Assembly (NCBI RefSeq): GCF_007860015.1
Contig: NZ_SJPS01000010.1
Span: 55,168-119,167, forward strand
DNA length: 64,000 nt
Reading direction: 5' to 3'
Origin: Bythopirellula polymerisocia
GTDB taxonomy: Bacteria > Planctomycetota > Planctomycetia > Pirellulales > Lacipirellulaceae
The notes beneath the pieces were generated by a model. The model did not search any database. It worked only from the letters and a program-made list of their open reading frames with translations, and was not told the origin of the DNA. Below, one piece after another: positions 18,567-28,525 of the stretch (its first letter is position 1; each line of letters begins with the position of its first letter). Position numbers and translations under genes: made by a program.

Positions 18567-20777
18567 ATGATATTTCCCGATTCCTCCAGGCCGTTTATAA
18601 AATCGATATTTGACTCTTCACTCGTCTTGCTTCTATTGATGGTAGTACGTACGCACGTACGAGCCGATTTGCTACCCGATATCTTGCGCGGGGATATTAC
18701 AGTCGAGCTGGAGCTTGTCGCATCGGGGCTAGGGGGCTCGGTGAACGGAGTGACCCAGAGCATGCCTACCGACCTCGTTCCCTTTCCTGATGGGAGCGGT
18801 CGCTTGGCTATTGCCACATTGGGTGGTCTAGTCCGGGTTCTTGACGGACAGGGAGCATTAGTTGCTTCACCTTTTCTCAACTCGACTAATCCAAAAACCT
18901 ACACACAACCTACATTTGGCATGACGGGATTCGCATTTCACCCTGATTATGCTCTGACGGGATCACTAGGTTTCGGGAAATTTTATACACTTTCGACAGA
19001 AAGTCCGGGGAGCGCGCCGGCAACGTTCTCCGATACTGTTACTACGGGGTCTGGACTCCATGATGCGGTCATCACCGAGTGGACAGATGCTTCGGTTGTG
19101 GATAACGTCTTTTCTGGTTCGCAACGTGAGCTAATGCGGATTGCGGAACCCGATGGTTCTCACAATTTGAACGACCTAACTTTCGATACTGCGGGATTAC
19201 TTTACATTCCCCTCGGTGATGGCGGTTTTCGCGTCGATGTGCCGACCCAGCAGAGTGTCATTTTTGGAGACAACGCACCAGACTTGACAAAGGTATTCGG
19301 CAAAATTTTGCGGATTGACCCTCTCGAACCTGCTCCTGGCGATCCCCAGGCGAGCGCAAATGGTGCATATCGTATCCCTGCGGGACAAGCCCTCCCTGGG
19401 GCCCTTCCCGAAATCTACTCATACGGCCACCGCAATCCCTATCGACTTAATTTTGACCGTCAAACGGGTGATCTCTATGTCGGGGAAGTGGGGCAGTTCC
19501 AAATAGAGGAGGTAAACCAAGTCTTCCAGGGTGCCAACTACGGCTGGCCTGCCAAGGAGGGGACTTTCCTTTTTGACCGCACGGACGGAAATGGTGTTCA
19601 GCCAGATATTGACGTCAACGACAATGGAATCGGAGACGTGGCAGAAATGAATGGCTTTATCGAACCCGTCTTTGAATACGATCACACCGAAGGAGTTTCG
19701 GTCACTGGGGGCTTTGTCTACCGCGGCAGTGCGATTCCTCAGCTTCAAGGGAAATATATTTTTGGTGACCTAGTAGCAAGTCATGGAATTTGGTACGGCG
19801 ATCTAACAACTGGCCTGATCCAAAAACTCAAGTTCGCTCCAGGTAGCGGCGGACTAAATCAATTGATTAGTATAGGCGAAGATCAAGATGGCGAGCTCTA
19901 TGCAATCGGAAGATCTGGTGGTGATGGCCAAGTCCTAAGGATTTCGCCAGCGCCTGCTCCTGAGCCTAGTCAACCAAAATTTATCCAAGCACATCCATTC
20001 GCAGCACCGGCTGATGGAAATGTGTATCTCTATATCGACGATCTAGGAGGCGCCCAGGACAGCACCTATGTTGCAATCAACACCGGCATCACAATAACGA
20101 ATGGCAATGAGTACGAAATTGTTGCAGCAGTAGGTTATGCTAATGGCGAAGTCTTAGCCAACCAAAGCATTCAAGCCTGGGGTACCCCAGACGGAACTCT
20201 TGGTAGCCGGGAGTTCATAGGCCAAACATTTTCGACTGCAACATCCTGGATTGATCCGCTGGAAGGTGAATGGACCAATAATCGTGTTTCGTTCACCGCT
20301 GATAGTGGCCAGAGTGGAGAGGAATTAATCATTCTGATTACCAACTACTCTGGAGATCCGCCTGGAACGATTGGCACTGCCTACTGGGACAACTTTCGCG
20401 TATTTGAAGAGGGAAGCTTGGTGTTTCAGGACGGCTTCGAAATCGGTTTATCGCCTGGGCAGGAGGCGGAGGTAACCGACGCTGGTTGGGACCTTGGTAA
20501 TTCCTCGCTTGCAAATAGCGGCTTGGCTGCTCCGCTGCTCGTACCCGGCGACTTTAATGCCGATGGAATCGTGGACGGAGCAGATTTCCTGGCATGGCAA
20601 CGCGGCCAATCGAGTAGCCCACTTAGCGAGACCGATTTGATAACCTGGCAAGCATTTTTCGGGACACCAGCCAACCCAATCCACTCTGCCCAAAGCAAAG
20701 TGCCCGAACCTTCTGCTGCAATCGTGTCGTTATTGGGCATTGCAATTTTGGGACTTTTTAGAAAAGCCCGTGCGTGA
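18567..20777 (+). CDS. Secreted PQQ-type sugar dehydrogenase with YWDNFRV module, dockerin-like segment and PEP-CTERM tail
   Basis: From the ATG at 18567 the product is 736 residues; a TTG 69 bp upstream gives a longer frame with no better support. A signal peptide (SSLVLLLLMVVRTHVRA) is followed by a six-bladed beta-propeller of the glucose/sorbosone dehydrogenase family, with NDLTFDTAGLLYIPLGDGG, GKILRID, YSYGHRNPYRLNFD and ANYGWPAKEG. After it comes one copy (about 19975-20540) of a module shared with two neighbouring genes and ending YWDNFRV...DAGW. A calcium-loop dockerin-like segment (DFNADGIVDGADFLAW) follows, then a PEP-CTERM sorting tail (VPEPSAA, hydrophobic helix, RKARA). The enzyme would oxidise sugars outside the cytoplasm and stay attached to the cell surface or matrix. 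Confidence 0.87.
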   Translation: MIFPDSSRPFIKSIFDSSLVLLLLMVVRTHVRADLLPDILRGDITVELELVASGLGGSVNGVTQSMPTDLVPFPDGSGRLAIATLGGLVRVLDGQGALVASPFLNSTNPKTYTQPTFGMTGFAFHPDYALTGSLGFGKFYTLSTESPGSAPATFSDTVTTGSGLHDAVITEWTDASVVDNVFSGSQRELMRIAEPDGSHNLNDLTFDTAGLLYIPLGDGGFRVDVPTQQSVIFGDNAPDLTKVFGKILRIDPLEPAPGDPQASANGAYRIPAGQALPGALPEIYSYGHRNPYRLNFDRQTGDLYVGEVGQFQIEEVNQVFQGANYGWPAKEGTFLFDRTDGNGVQPDIDVNDNGIGDVAEMNGFIEPVFEYDHTEGVSVTGGFVYRGSAIPQLQGKYIFGDLVASHGIWYGDLTTGLIQKLKFAPGSGGLNQLISIGEDQDGELYAIGRSGGDGQVLRISPAPAPEPSQPKFIQAHPFAAPADGNVYLYIDDLGGAQDSTYVAINTGITITNGNEYEIVAAVGYANGEVLANQSIQAWGTPDGTLGSREFIGQTFSTATSWIDPLEGEWTNNRVSFTADSGQSGEELIILITNYSGDPPGTIGTAYWDNFRVFEEGSLVFQDGFEIGLSPGQEAEVTDAGWDLGNSSLANSGLAAPLLVPGDFNADGIVDGADFLAWQRGQSSSPLSETDLITWQAFFGTPANPIHSAQSKVPEPSAAIVSLLGIAILGLFRKARA

Positions 20778-20919
20778 ATTTACTTTCGAAATAATTATCG
20801 GTTTTGCGCCGAATGCTCCTCTACTCATGTGAGTACGAAACAATTTAATTCCGAAGGTTTTTCTAGACCATTTTTAACTAATGAGGCGTGCTATCAGCGC
20901 ATGTGGTGGAAGATTGAGT

Positions 20920-22497
20920 ATGTCGACGGCAAAGAAAAACTCACGAAGATTGAACTTTTCCGACATACTGCAGGGAGCAGGCTCGGTCCAATTAGGCATC
21001 TACGCTTGTTTAATTGCGGTCATCTTCCCTTCTTTCTCGTTGTATGGAGAGCAGAGACGGCTACCAAACATCGTTATGATTCTCGCGGATGATATGGGGT
21101 GGGGCGACGTCAGCGCGTTTAATAAACAGGCAGCATTCAAAACGCCGCATATCGATCACCTGGCCAAACAGGGGTGCAGTTATCTCAATGCCTATACGCC
21201 GGCGTCGGTGTGCAGCCCGACGCGATATGGATTGCTTACTGGTAGGTATCCCTGGCGGACGCGCATGCAGCAAGGTGTTTTGTATCACTATGATCCCGCC
21301 CTGATATCACGCGAGCGTATGACAGTCGCTTCAATGTTGCAGGAGAAGGGTTATGCGACTGCATGCATAGGTAAGTGGCACCTGGGGCTGGATTGGCAGC
21401 CCACAGAGGGGGATCCAGGTGACTGGGAGGCCGGGCAAATGATTCGATATGCCGATATGAACCGCATCGCGAAGCGTATTGATTTCAATCGACCTATCAC
21501 AAATGGACCGACTCACATCGGGTTCGATTATTTCTACGGCACGGCGCATCAAGGTGCCGATCATGTCGTGATCGAAAACGACCGCAGAATTCCCGGTGTG
21601 AGTCTTGCGCCGGGCGAGCACGACGACATCTTCGTCGAAAAGGCCGTCAGTTTCATGTCGGACATGACGTCGCAAGACAGCGATAAACCGTTTTTGCTGT
21701 ATCTTGCATTGGGCGCTCCTCATGTTCCACTGGTTGCACCGAAGCGATTGCAAAACAAGAGCGGACTTGGTCGACGCGTAGATATGTGTCTCTGGGTAGA
21801 TGAGAGCGTCGGTCGTATCGACTCAGCCCTTGATAGGCTTGGAATCGCCGAGGACACCTTAGTAATCTTTGCCAGCGACAACGGAGCTGCCGACCCTTCG
21901 CGTTTTGGTAACGAAATTAATCATCGTCCCTCCGGACCATACCGCGGGTTCAAGACCGATGTGTGGGAGGGAGGATTCCGTATCCCCTTCGTTCTCAGGT
22001 GGCCGGGAAAAGTGCGCGAGGGAACTGTCAGTTCGCACTTACTATGCTTGACCGACGTCATGGCGACGCTAGCTGCCGTGGTAAATGCTGAATTGCCCGA
22101 ATGGTCGGCCGAAGACAGCATCAATCAGTTACCAGCATTGTTAGAGGATGTTGACTCTTCGCCTCGAGATCACGTTATTCTCCAGTCATACGCTGGCGTC
22201 ATGGCGATTCGCGACGAACGTTGGAAGCTTATTCTAGGTACCCATGGCTCCGGTGGACATCAGAGCATTACTCCCGGTTGGCAACCGGTCTATCGTGGGT
22301 GGGACCGCACAACCTCAATCCGAATCGGTCAGCTGTATGATCTAATATCCGATCCCTACGAACTTTACGATCGCTTCGAGAACGAATCGGAAATGGTCAA
22401 CCGCTTGCGATCGCAATTAGAGCGAGCAGAACTCACTGGGCGAACATTTCCGTACCCTATTAGATATTATGAGAGCATGGCACCCTTTCCCAAATAA
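20920..22497 (+). CDS. Secreted formylglycine-dependent sulfatase
   Basis: A type I sulfatase of about 525 residues. The active-site motif CSPTRYGLLTGR holds the cysteine converted to formylglycine, and metal-binding residues appear in LADDMGWGD and ASDNGA. GKWHLG is another family signature. An N-terminal hydrophobic segment (YACLIAVIFPSFSL) indicates export. An in-frame ATG at 20881 is also possible; I prefer 20920, which follows GGTGGAAG. It sits directly before the fucosidase gene, only 4 bp apart, so the two are co-transcribed and may act in turn on one sulfated glycan. Confidence 0.9.
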   Translation: MSTAKKNSRRLNFSDILQGAGSVQLGIYACLIAVIFPSFSLYGEQRRLPNIVMILADDMGWGDVSAFNKQAAFKTPHIDHLAKQGCSYLNAYTPASVCSPTRYGLLTGRYPWRTRMQQGVLYHYDPALISRERMTVASMLQEKGYATACIGKWHLGLDWQPTEGDPGDWEAGQMIRYADMNRIAKRIDFNRPITNGPTHIGFDYFYGTAHQGADHVVIENDRRIPGVSLAPGEHDDIFVEKAVSFMSDMTSQDSDKPFLLYLALGAPHVPLVAPKRLQNKSGLGRRVDMCLWVDESVGRIDSALDRLGIAEDTLVIFASDNGAADPSRFGNEINHRPSGPYRGFKTDVWEGGFRIPFVLRWPGKVREGTVSSHLLCLTDVMATLAAVVNAELPEWSAEDSINQLPALLEDVDSSPRDHVILQSYAGVMAIRDERWKLILGTHGSGGHQSITPGWQPVYRGWDRTTSIRIGQLYDLISDPYELYDRFENESEMVNRLRSQLERAELTGRTFPYPIRYYESMAPFPK

Positions 22498-22501
22498 ACT
22501 C

Positions 22502-23887
22502 ATGAATCGGCGGAATTTCCTAAGGTCCTCAATAGCAACTGGTCTCAATGTAGCTGGGCTTTCATCGACGATAGCTTATGCCAATAACAATCTGTCTTCG
22601 GAGCTCGATCTCCAGTTATTGAGTGAAATTGATAATCCCCGTCCGGCTGCAAACCAACTCGCCTGGCAGGATTGTGAATTGGGAATGTTCTATCATTTCG
22701 ATATCCCCATCTTTAAGCCCGGTTGGGATTGGCGTACTTTTGAAGGTCTTCCGACGCCGCAGGACTTCAACCCAAAAGAACTAGACACGGACCAATGGCT
22801 CGAAGCAGCCAGAGCAATCGGAGCACGCTACGCGGTGCTAGTCGCAAAGCACTGCAGCGGGTTCCTGACATGGCAGTCAGACATTTATCCATACGGCGTC
22901 AAACAGGCGAAATGGCGTGACGGTCATGGTGACATCGTTGCAGATTTCATTGCTTCCTGCTGCAAATTTAATGTCCGACCAGGCATATACGCATCAGTCT
23001 CTGCCAATTGTTATTGGAATGTAGACAATCCAGGGCTAGTAAATCGTGGCCGCGGAGGTGATCCAAAACACCAAGCTGAGTACGTTCGTTCGCAGGAGCG
23101 TATGCTTGAAGAACTCTGGGGGCGTTATGGAGAGCTATTCTATATTTGGTTCGATGGAGGTGTTCTAGCTCCAGAAGATGGCGGGCCAGATATTGTTCCT
23201 ATGTATGAGCGGTTGCAGTCAAACGCAAACGTATTCCAGGGGCCTCGTGCCACAACCCGATGGGTTGGCAACGAAGAAGGAGTTGCCGATTATCCATGCT
23301 GGGCAACGGTCTCTCAGCTTAACGAGAACGGGATGGGTAGCCCTAATGGAACGATTTGGCAGCCTGGCGAATGCGATGTGCCAATCCGGGAAAACGGTTG
23401 GTTTTGGGAAGACGACCAGGAAAATACCATCCATTCTCTCGAATCACTAATGGATATGTATTATCGTTCTGTAGGTCACAACTGCAATCTCCTAATAAAT
23501 GCCAACCCCGATACTCGTGGATTAGTACCAGAGGCTGATATGAAGCGATATTCAGATCTTGGAAAAGAGATCCGAACACGTTTCAATACACCAGTTGCTC
23601 GCATCGCAGGACGAGGGGATTGTCACATTTTGATGTTTCCTAAACCGCAATGTGTTGAACATGTATGGGTCATGGAAGACATTCGCTACGGTGAGCGCAT
23701 TCGGGCTTATAATATTGAAGCATTGACTCCGAATAGCGGTTGGCAGCAGATCGTTTTCGGAACGTCTGTTGGACACAAGCGCATACACCGTTTCAAACCG
23801 GTTCAAGCTAAGAAGCTTCGAATGAATGTGACAAAAGAAACTTCCACCCCAGTATTACGCGATTTTTCTGCGTTTAGTGCATTATGA
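22502..23887 (+). CDS. Alpha-L-fucosidase, GH29 family, Tat-exported
   Basis: From the ATG at 22502 the product is 461 residues, beginning with a twin-arginine export signal (MNRRNFLRSSIATG). The body is a GH29 barrel: YAVLVAKHCSGFLTWQS carries the conserved substrate-binding histidine region, and YIWFDGGVLAPE carries the catalytic nucleophile aspartate of the WFDG motif. A C-terminal beta domain follows. The frame extends to 22469, but that overlaps the sulfatase stop and lacks the Tat signal at the terminus. The enzyme would release L-fucose from a glycan in the periplasm or outside the cell. Confidence 0.9.
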   Translation: MNRRNFLRSSIATGLNVAGLSSTIAYANNNLSSELDLQLLSEIDNPRPAANQLAWQDCELGMFYHFDIPIFKPGWDWRTFEGLPTPQDFNPKELDTDQWLEAARAIGARYAVLVAKHCSGFLTWQSDIYPYGVKQAKWRDGHGDIVADFIASCCKFNVRPGIYASVSANCYWNVDNPGLVNRGRGGDPKHQAEYVRSQERMLEELWGRYGELFYIWFDGGVLAPEDGGPDIVPMYERLQSNANVFQGPRATTRWVGNEEGVADYPCWATVSQLNENGMGSPNGTIWQPGECDVPIRENGWFWEDDQENTIHSLESLMDMYYRSVGHNCNLLINANPDTRGLVPEADMKRYSDLGKEIRTRFNTPVARIAGRGDCHILMFPKPQCVEHVWVMEDIRYGERIRAYNIEALTPNSGWQQIVFGTSVGHKRIHRFKPVQAKKLRMNVTKETSTPVLRDFSAFSAL

Positions 23888-24143
23888 AGGGTAAGCAGAA
23901 CATTTTCCGCTCCAGACTTCTGTCCTTTCTATCGTTCGTAATTGAAGCGATTACTAATAGTGGGCGAACGTGCCCGAAGTGGAGAATTGACAATTCATTT
24001 TTAAGGGACTTGATTAAGTATAATGTTGAACTTTCCGGAGATCCTGGAATTATATTCAAGCGGCACGCACCATGCTTAGAATTCTTGAGCCTTGCAAGTG
24101 ATCAAAACTTCTACCAATACCAAAAGTATAAGGCGTATTTGCC

Positions 24144-24765
24144 ATGCTGCGAATGTCTTTGATAGTTATTGCATTTCTACTGGAATTGCAGACAAGCTCG
24201 ATTTATGCGGACCCGTCGAACCCGCCTCGACTGAGTGTGTTGACGTACAACATCCATCATGGTCAGGGCACTGACGGGCATTTCGACTGTCCACGACTGG
24301 CAAGAGTCATCCTGGACTTAGAGCCCGATGTAGTTGCTTTGCAGGAAGTAGACCGAAAGACCACACGCGCCTCAGGTGTCGATCAAGCTGCCCACTTGGC
24401 GGAACTAACGAAGATGCAGTACGCATATGGCTGCACGATGCATAACGCTGGAGGCGAATATGGTGAAGTGATTCTCTCTCGTTTTCCTATCGAACAGGTC
24501 TGGGTCCACTCACTTCCTTACCCTTTCGGACAGGAACCCCGAACGGCGATTGCCGAAAAAAGTAACACATTCCAATAGATTGCTCCCGTACGTCTTTGTA
24601 GGTGCCCACCTGTGTCATCAAAGTAGCGAAACCCGCTTGGAGCAGACGAAACAAGTGAACCAGCCATTTTCTGGCATAGACGGGCCCTGGAAAGTTGGGG
24701 AGGACATAATTCCTCCTAACGATGTGACCTCGGACCATCGACCGGTATTGGGGGTTTCGGAGTGA
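24144..24765 (+). pseudogene. Endonuclease/exonuclease/phosphatase family protein, broken by frameshift and internal deletion
   Basis: The first frame (24144-24578) encodes a signal peptide and the N-terminal half of an EEP-family phosphodiesterase, with LSVLTYNIHHGQGTDG, VVALQEVDRKT and EVILSRFPI. It stops soon after EPRTAIA. The second frame (24550-24765) resumes with YVFVGAHLCHQSSETR and ends with the catalytic TSDHRPV. The segment between, which should carry the GDxN active-site motif and about 70 residues, is missing. A full family member is about 260-280 residues. The gene is therefore both frameshifted and internally deleted, and a functional product is unlikely. It follows the fucosidase on the same strand. 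Confidence 0.75.
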
Positions 24766-25366
24766 AGCGAGAAATTGGCACATCTTGGCGTTGCAATCGC
24801 ATGACTATTCGGCTCTTCACCAGGATTGCCCCACTTATTCTGGGGAGGGGGCTTTTGAATGCGCTCATTTGAAACGGATCTTCTCAAAATCATCAGGTTT
24901 CCTTCGAGCGATCCTTCAAATTCCTTCGGATACACAGAAATCCAATTCCATGCCTCTTTCTGATCTCTTCGACAGCATGACATTAAGACACGCGCTTTTC
25001 CCAGTTTCACCTTCTCAGTGAACCCCAAATCCCTACCAGTGGCCAAAAACAACATATGATATGTTAGTCCGTACTTTCATCCATAAGCAAGCTGTGATGC
25101 CATTATTGGCCACTTTCGCCGTCAAGAATATAATTCTTAGATTTCTCTATATATTGCTTGACATATGCATTATTCCATATAAAATCAGGGTTAGAAAAAC
25201 GCTCATCTCAGTAAAGATCATGTCATTATGTTTTAATGCATTAGTTGTCGTCTCTGAGGTGCAGCGTGGAGGAGCTTTTGTTGCTTTTTTCCTTTTCCGC
25301 TGGCCAATGGGTGTTAAACCATTTTCACCTGGCCGTCAGCCAGTACCTAATCTAGGGGATGTTCTA

Positions 25367-26218
25367 ATGATTCGATTTCTGTTTGCTTTGTTAGCGGTAA
25401 TTGTTTGGTCAGTTTCTCTTGCTGACACCAGTGAGGCAACTCTTGTCACACACTTGGAGTTCGAGGGTAATACGGTAGATAGCACGGGAAACATTGCTTA
25501 CACCAGCACACCAGGTGCATATGTATCTGGGCCAACCGGGTTTGGGCAGGCAATGAGCTTTGAGAAGGCGAATAGCAATGTTGTCTATGCAGAGGGTGTT
25601 GGCGGCGCAATGGCGTCTGTGACCTCAGAAGTTACCATAGCTTTGTGGGCATATGGCTCTAGCCTACTACCTAGTACTGGGGATCCGACTGTCCTCTTTA
25701 GTGCAAATGATGACCAGGCAGAGATTGGTGCTCAGTGGAGTCGGATTAGCTTGCAGTACCCTTACGATTCTGCAAATGACTACGTGTTCTATGATACCTG
25801 GGACGAGAGTGGAGCATTTGACAGGGCCTACAAATACGCAGGGGATAACCAGTTTTACAAAGATGGCTGGCATCATATTGCGTTTGTCAAGAATACGACT
25901 GCAAGCGATGCAAGTGCCACAGACGCGCGCATGAAAATCTATGTTGATGGCAATCTGTGGATGAACACTTTTGAAAATCCATATGGCGGTGGTGATGGCA
26001 CAGGGCTTCTGTCCGACATTGACAACATCTATTTAGGTGCCGAGAAACAGTATTGGAACTACTGGGACGGACTAATCGACGACTTCCGTATCTATGACTC
26101 TGAGTTATCCCAAGCTGAAATTCAGGCCCTCATGACTACAGTCCCAGAGCCTACTTCGCTAGCCTTCATGGTAATGAGTTGTGTTTCGCTTTTGGGGATA
26201 CATCGGCATATAGTTTGA
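25367..26218 (+). CDS. LamG-domain PEP-CTERM protein
   Basis: From the ATG at 25367 (preceded by AGGGGATG) the product is 283 residues. A signal peptide (MIRFLFALLAVIVWSVSLA) precedes one LamG/concanavalin-A-like domain (THLEFEGNTVDSTGN, HHIAFVKN, KIYVDGNLW, DDFRIYDSELSQAEI). A PEP-CTERM tail follows (VPEPTSLAFM, hydrophobic helix, HRHIV). The same frame stays open back to 25061, but that extension is not signal-like. LamG domains usually bind carbohydrate, so this is probably an exported glycan-binding or matrix protein. Confidence 0.85.
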   Translation: MIRFLFALLAVIVWSVSLADTSEATLVTHLEFEGNTVDSTGNIAYTSTPGAYVSGPTGFGQAMSFEKANSNVVYAEGVGGAMASVTSEVTIALWAYGSSLLPSTGDPTVLFSANDDQAEIGAQWSRISLQYPYDSANDYVFYDTWDESGAFDRAYKYAGDNQFYKDGWHHIAFVKNTTASDASATDARMKIYVDGNLWMNTFENPYGGGDGTGLLSDIDNIYLGAEKQYWNYWDGLIDDFRIYDSELSQAEIQALMTTVPEPTSLAFMVMSCVSLLGIHRHIV

Positions 26219-26277
26219 GGATTGTCACTTGGAAAGAAATTGAGACCGACACTTTTACTTGATGTTGCAGGGTTAAT

Positions 26278-26315
26278 CCGCTGCCTGCTTTGGGGCAGGG
26301 CAGGTGGCGTTTTTA
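26278..26315 (+). terminator. Possible intrinsic terminator
   Basis: A GC-rich hairpin (CCTGC at 26284-26288 pairing with GCAGG at 26295-26299, extended by CTG/CAG outside) is followed by CGTTTTTAT. It lies between the LamG gene and the next PEP-CTERM gene and could end the upstream transcript. The stem has a bulge. Confidence 0.4.
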
Positions 26316-26374
26316 TCGGAAGAGAACCAACTTTTATTGGGTTTTTTCGAAAATAATTCATAGGAGTCTAAGGA

Positions 26375-27925
26375 ATGAAAAAGCTAATTTTTGCCACTTC
26401 GTTAGCCTGTGCGGCGGCGCTCACAAACTATGCTCAGGCCTTTAATCAGACTAACCCTCTTGCTGGGCCGGCTGACGGAGATGCGTTTCTGTTCATCGAT
26501 GACCTGGGTGGAGGAGAGGACGGTACTTTCGTGGCCGTCAATACTGGGATTATTCTCGAAGACCTGGGTTTCTACACGATTACTGCTGCTACAGGCCACG
26601 CGGCAGGTCAAACTCTGGCGAATCAGAGCATCCAGGCTTGGAGTACACCCACGACAGGTCTTGGCGACATTGATGACCGTGAATTCATCAGCCAGGCGTT
26701 CACGACTTTTGGCTCTTGGACCGACCCTGCAGAAGGCGAGTGGGCCGATAATGAACTCTTTTTCGTGGGAGGTGCTGACAATGCGGGTGAGGAATTGATT
26801 TTGCTTCTCACTAATTTTTCCTTTAGCCCCCAGCCTGGAAGTGAGAATGCTGCGGACACGGGGGTCGCCTACTGGGATAATTTCCGTGTGCAGGCTGACA
26901 CTGGCGCTGGAAACCAACTCGTTTGGTCGGATAGCTTTGAGATTGGACTATCACCTGGGTCACAAGGAGAAGTCACCGATGCTGGCTGGAAAATGGGCAA
27001 TACAACTTTGGAAGGGAGTGGAATTGGAACTCAAACCATTGTCCCGATTGCACCACTTCCCCCACCTCCGGGCCCTCCACCAATTTACAATTTTGACCAG
27101 AACAATCCTCTGGCTGCCCCCGCTGACGGCGACTCTATGCTGTTTATCAACGACCTGGATGGCACAGCAGATAACTCTTTCGTTGCGATCAACACAGGTA
27201 TCATTATCCAAGACATTAGCAGCTATGAGATTAAGGCGGCCACTGGGCATGCTAACGGCGAGGTTCTCGCCAACCAGAGTATTCAGGCATGGGGTACCCC
27301 AACTACTGGCGTAGGTGATCTCGAGGATCGTGAGTTCATTACTCAAGCTTTCTCTGGAGATGGGTCGTGGAATAATGCCGCCGAAGGTGCCTGGGCTGAG
27401 AATGAAGCCTTCTTCATCGGCAGCCCTACCAATGCCGGCCAGGAATTAGTGATCCTTTTATCCAACTTCACGTTTGCCAATGGGGACCCAGGGGATGTTG
27501 GCGTTGCTTTCTGGGATAATTTCAGAATTCTGGAAGACGGCAATGAAGTGTGGAGCGACAGTTTTGAAATCGGCTTGGCTCCGGGTGAAGATGCTGAGGT
27601 AACTGATGCAGGTTGGACTCGTTTGAGTGCCTCAGTGACAAATAGTGGCGTGGTCGCCGCAATTGATCTTTCGGCAGATTTTAATGGGGATCTACGTGTA
27701 GATGGCGCGGACCTTACTAAGTGGCAAGCTGACTTCGGCGTCAATGACGGATCCGATGCCGACGGCGATGGTGATACCGACGGGAAAGACTTCCTCATTT
27801 GGCAAAGGCAAATCGGCCTAGGGAAATCACCTCCTGTCCCTGTGTCAGCAGTTCCTGAACCAAGCTCATGTTTGCTCGCCTTTTTGGCAAGTTTCTGCAC
27901 TCTGAACGCTGGTAAAAGGAGATAA
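26375..27925 (+). CDS. PEP-CTERM protein with two tandem YWDNFRV modules and a dockerin-like segment
   Basis: The 516-residue exported protein has a signal peptide (LIFATSLACAAALTNYAQA). Two copies of a roughly 190-residue beta-rich module follow (about 26440-27045 and 27087-27670), separated by a proline-rich linker (PLPPPPGPPP). Each copy runs from a PLAxPADG start through NQSIQAW and REFI to YWDNFR and VTDAGW. A dockerin-like double calcium loop (DFNGDLRVDGADLTKW, DGDGDTDGKDFLIW) and a PEP-CTERM tail end the protein. No catalytic motif is recognised, so it may be structural or carbohydrate-binding. The start follows TAGGAGTCTAAGGA. Confidence 0.85.
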   Translation: MKKLIFATSLACAAALTNYAQAFNQTNPLAGPADGDAFLFIDDLGGGEDGTFVAVNTGIILEDLGFYTITAATGHAAGQTLANQSIQAWSTPTTGLGDIDDREFISQAFTTFGSWTDPAEGEWADNELFFVGGADNAGEELILLLTNFSFSPQPGSENAADTGVAYWDNFRVQADTGAGNQLVWSDSFEIGLSPGSQGEVTDAGWKMGNTTLEGSGIGTQTIVPIAPLPPPPGPPPIYNFDQNNPLAAPADGDSMLFINDLDGTADNSFVAINTGIIIQDISSYEIKAATGHANGEVLANQSIQAWGTPTTGVGDLEDREFITQAFSGDGSWNNAAEGAWAENEAFFIGSPTNAGQELVILLSNFTFANGDPGDVGVAFWDNFRILEDGNEVWSDSFEIGLAPGEDAEVTDAGWTRLSASVTNSGVVAAIDLSADFNGDLRVDGADLTKWQADFGVNDGSDADGDGDTDGKDFLIWQRQIGLGKSPPVPVSAVPEPSSCLLAFLASFCTLNAGKRR

Positions 27926-28070
27926 CAGCCAGAGGATCGTTGATATCTTATGGCTCTAGTTTGCGCCTATTGAGTATAACTCTCATCCGTTTGATTTCGT
28001 AATCTCGAACCACTTGCGGAATCAGGTGGATGGACCAATCCCTCTACAGTACGGATTCTATTTCAGTTTC

Positions 28071-28508
28071 ATGTTTTTAACCAATTCTGCATATTGCTTG
28101 TCCGGGCGTTGCACGGTTTTCGCGCCTCTTGTGATCGTGATTGTCGTAGGTTGCTCGAACTCAGATTTACCAGAGCGTGCCCCTGTAACGGGCATAGTTT
28201 CTTTAGACGGCAAACCTATTACGCAAGGCAAGGTAACTTTTGTGCCCGACAATGGACCCGCCGCCATAGGAATGATCGATTCCACGGGGCGCTATGTTCT
28301 TGCCACAGATCGGCAAGGAAAGGGTGGAGATGGGGCAATGGTAGGACATCATCGCATCAGAGTCATCGCAAGAAGTAATATGGAACCAGGGGCTTTCTCG
28401 GTTTCGTTGATTCCCGATAAATACGTGGAATTTGCCAAGTCGGGATTGACGGCGGAAGTAGAAAGCGGCAAAGAGAATCAGATCGATCTAGAACTTTTTT
28501 CCAAATAG
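28071..28508 (+). CDS. Small lipoprotein with transthyretin/carboxypeptidase-regulatory-like fold
   Basis: From the ATG at 28071 the product is 145 residues. A hydrophobic leader ends in a lipobox-like VIVVGCSNSD, so the cysteine is probably lipidated. The mature part opens with VTGIVSLDGKPITQGKVTF, the pattern of the small planctomycete lipoproteins that accompany DUF1559 genes, and continues with GRYVLATDRQGKGG and GHHRIRVIAR. It is 17 bp upstream of the DUF1559 gene and probably co-expressed. A TTG at 28014 would add 19 residues ahead of the leader and is less likely. Function unknown. Confidence 0.8.
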   Translation: MFLTNSAYCLSGRCTVFAPLVIVIVVGCSNSDLPERAPVTGIVSLDGKPITQGKVTFVPDNGPAAIGMIDSTGRYVLATDRQGKGGDGAMVGHHRIRVIARSNMEPGAFSVSLIPDKYVEFAKSGLTAEVESGKENQIDLELFSK

Positions 28509-28525
28509 GACAGGAGTAGGGAGTA

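Noticed and set aside
23884..24162. 92-residue plus-strand frame starting with an ATGA overlap at the fucosidase stop
   Set aside because: Translational coupling is possible, but the sequence shows no domain, has poor composition and overlaps the start of the EEP-family remnant.
24618..25055. 145-residue minus-strand frame between the EEP remnant and the LamG gene
   Set aside because: It overlaps the readable end of the EEP gene and has no recognisable domain or signal.
25061..25366. N-terminal extension of the LamG protein
   Set aside because: The open frame continues, but a good signal peptide and ribosome binding site place the start at 25367.
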